Shown here: positions 63,541-64,000 of the stretch, in pieces
Layout: each line of letters starts with the position of its first letter
How positions within the stretch are numbered: the stretch's first letter is position 1
Source of the DNA: CAWDMC01 sp963803295
GTDB lineage: Bacteria > Acidobacteriota > Terriglobia > UBA7540
Reading direction: 5' to 3'
Assembly: GCA_963803295.1 (NCBI GenBank)
Contig: CAWDMC010000010.1
Coordinates: forward strand, 186,001 to 250,000
DNA length: 64,000 nucleotides
Made by a program: the position numbers and the translations under genes
The notes under the pieces: generated by a model
Database searches by the model: none
Seen by the model: only the letters and a program-made list of their open reading frames with translations
Told to the model about the DNA's origin: nothing

Positions 63541-64000
63541 ATGGCCGATGCAGTGGGAACGCAGCGGGAACAGCTGGACGCCTTGTTGGACGAGAAGCGA
63601 ATTTTTGCGCCCCCAGAGGAATTCCGTCGTGAAGCGAACGCTGCCGATCCCCGGATCTACGAGCGGGCAGGGCAGGATTTGGAAGCGTTCTGGGCCGCTG
63701 AAGCCGAGCGTCTTGACTGGTTCCAGAAGTGGGACAAGGTGCTCGAGTGGAACGTCCCCTGGGCCAAGTGGTTTGTAGGCGGCAAGGTGAACGCCGCTCA
63801 TAACTGCGTGGATCGTCACGCGGCGTCGGAACGCCGCAACAAGGCGGCCATCATCTGGGAAGGGGAGCCGGGCGATTCGCGCGTCCTGACCTATGGCATG
63901 CTCGAGCGCGAGGTGAACAAATTCGCGAACGCGCTGAAGTCGCTCGGGGTACAGAAAGGCGATCGAGTCGCGATCTATATGGGCATGGTTCCGGAGCTTC
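63541..64000 (+). CDS. acs: Acetyl-CoA synthetase, N-terminal part (cut by window edge)
   Basis: Activates acetate to acetyl-CoA through acetyl-AMP. The first ~153 residues are seen, with the Acs N-terminal pattern: FAPPEEFRREANAADP, WFQKWDKVLEWNVPWAKWFV, NAAHNCVDRHAASERRNKAA and IIWEGEPGD. A ribosome site (AGGGAGGGG) lies about nine bases before the ATG. The ATP-binding and catalytic motifs lie beyond base 64000. Together with glcDEF it suggests use of two-carbon acids. Confidence 0.9.
   Translation, partial: MADAVGTQREQLDALLDEKRIFAPPEEFRREANAADPRIYERAGQDLEAFWAAEAERLDWFQKWDKVLEWNVPWAKWFVGGKVNAAHNCVDRHAASERRNKAAIIWEGEPGDSRVLTYGMLEREVNKFANALKSLGVQKGDRVAIYMGMVPEL

Noticed and set aside
1..64000. 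CRISPR arrays, tRNA/rRNA genes, intact IS elements or prophage
   Set aside because: None seen on reading either strand; repeats present are palindromic intergenic elements or short duplications.

Overview
This 64 kb window looks like the chromosome of a Gram-negative, GC-rich bacterium, most likely an acidobacterium (Acidobacteriota). The evidence is an ADOP/MacB-type permease, a TPR-linked polytopic glycosyltransferase, LolA-like secreted proteins, a quinol-type NO reductase, LptD (hence an LPS outer membrane) and several hypothetical genes of an acidobacterial style. This assignment is an inference from gene content. I see no rRNA, tRNA, CRISPR array, intact insertion sequence or prophage.

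Layout. 1-6 kb: broken ADOP permease, adenosine deaminase, murQ, a Phd/VapC-type toxin-antitoxin pair and murA. 6-17 kb: FecR-like exported protein, TPR glycosyltransferase, a one-domain asparaginase with a fresh internal duplication, a SET-domain protein, a DUF58 protein, a beta-barrel gene cut by a stop after its signal peptide, a TlpA thioredoxin, an SDR and a frameshifted glmU. 17-30.6 kb: YceI, PBP4-type DacB, hemB, lptD, an RDD membrane protein, a CtpA-like protein that has lost its catalytic residues next to a divergent polysaccharide deacetylase, a CYTH protein, and an ECF sigma/anti-sigma pair. 30.7-32.5 kb: an ABC-2 exporter. 32.6-38.5 kb: a cobalamin salvage and uptake operon under a clear cobalamin riboswitch, but heavily damaged.

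38.6-53 kb: a double VOC/PhnB protein, an alpha-galactosidase (GH36) split over three frames, an orphan NtrC-type regulator, a degenerate receiver, a transglutaminase, a LolA-like protein, an APC permease, a secreted DUF4412-like protein and a di-haem cytochrome remnant. 52-56 kb: NO reductase (qNor) with an overlapping small zinc-motif membrane gene and a palindrome placed at its promoter. 56-64 kb: an exported TPR protein, then glcD-glcE-glcF (glycolate/lactate-type oxidase) behind a good sigma-70 promoter, and the start of acs.

Two themes stand out. First, about nine genes carry frameshifts, in-frame stops or deletions. They are concentrated in the riboswitch-controlled B12 operon, where the TonB receptor is fused by deletion to the tail of its ABC ATPase, but they also hit glmU, which is normally essential. 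So genuine decay and assembly or sequencing error must be separated with reads. Second, several intact genes look catalytically altered or unusual: the pseudo-CtpA, the degenerate receiver and the norB-linked C4-zinc membrane protein.
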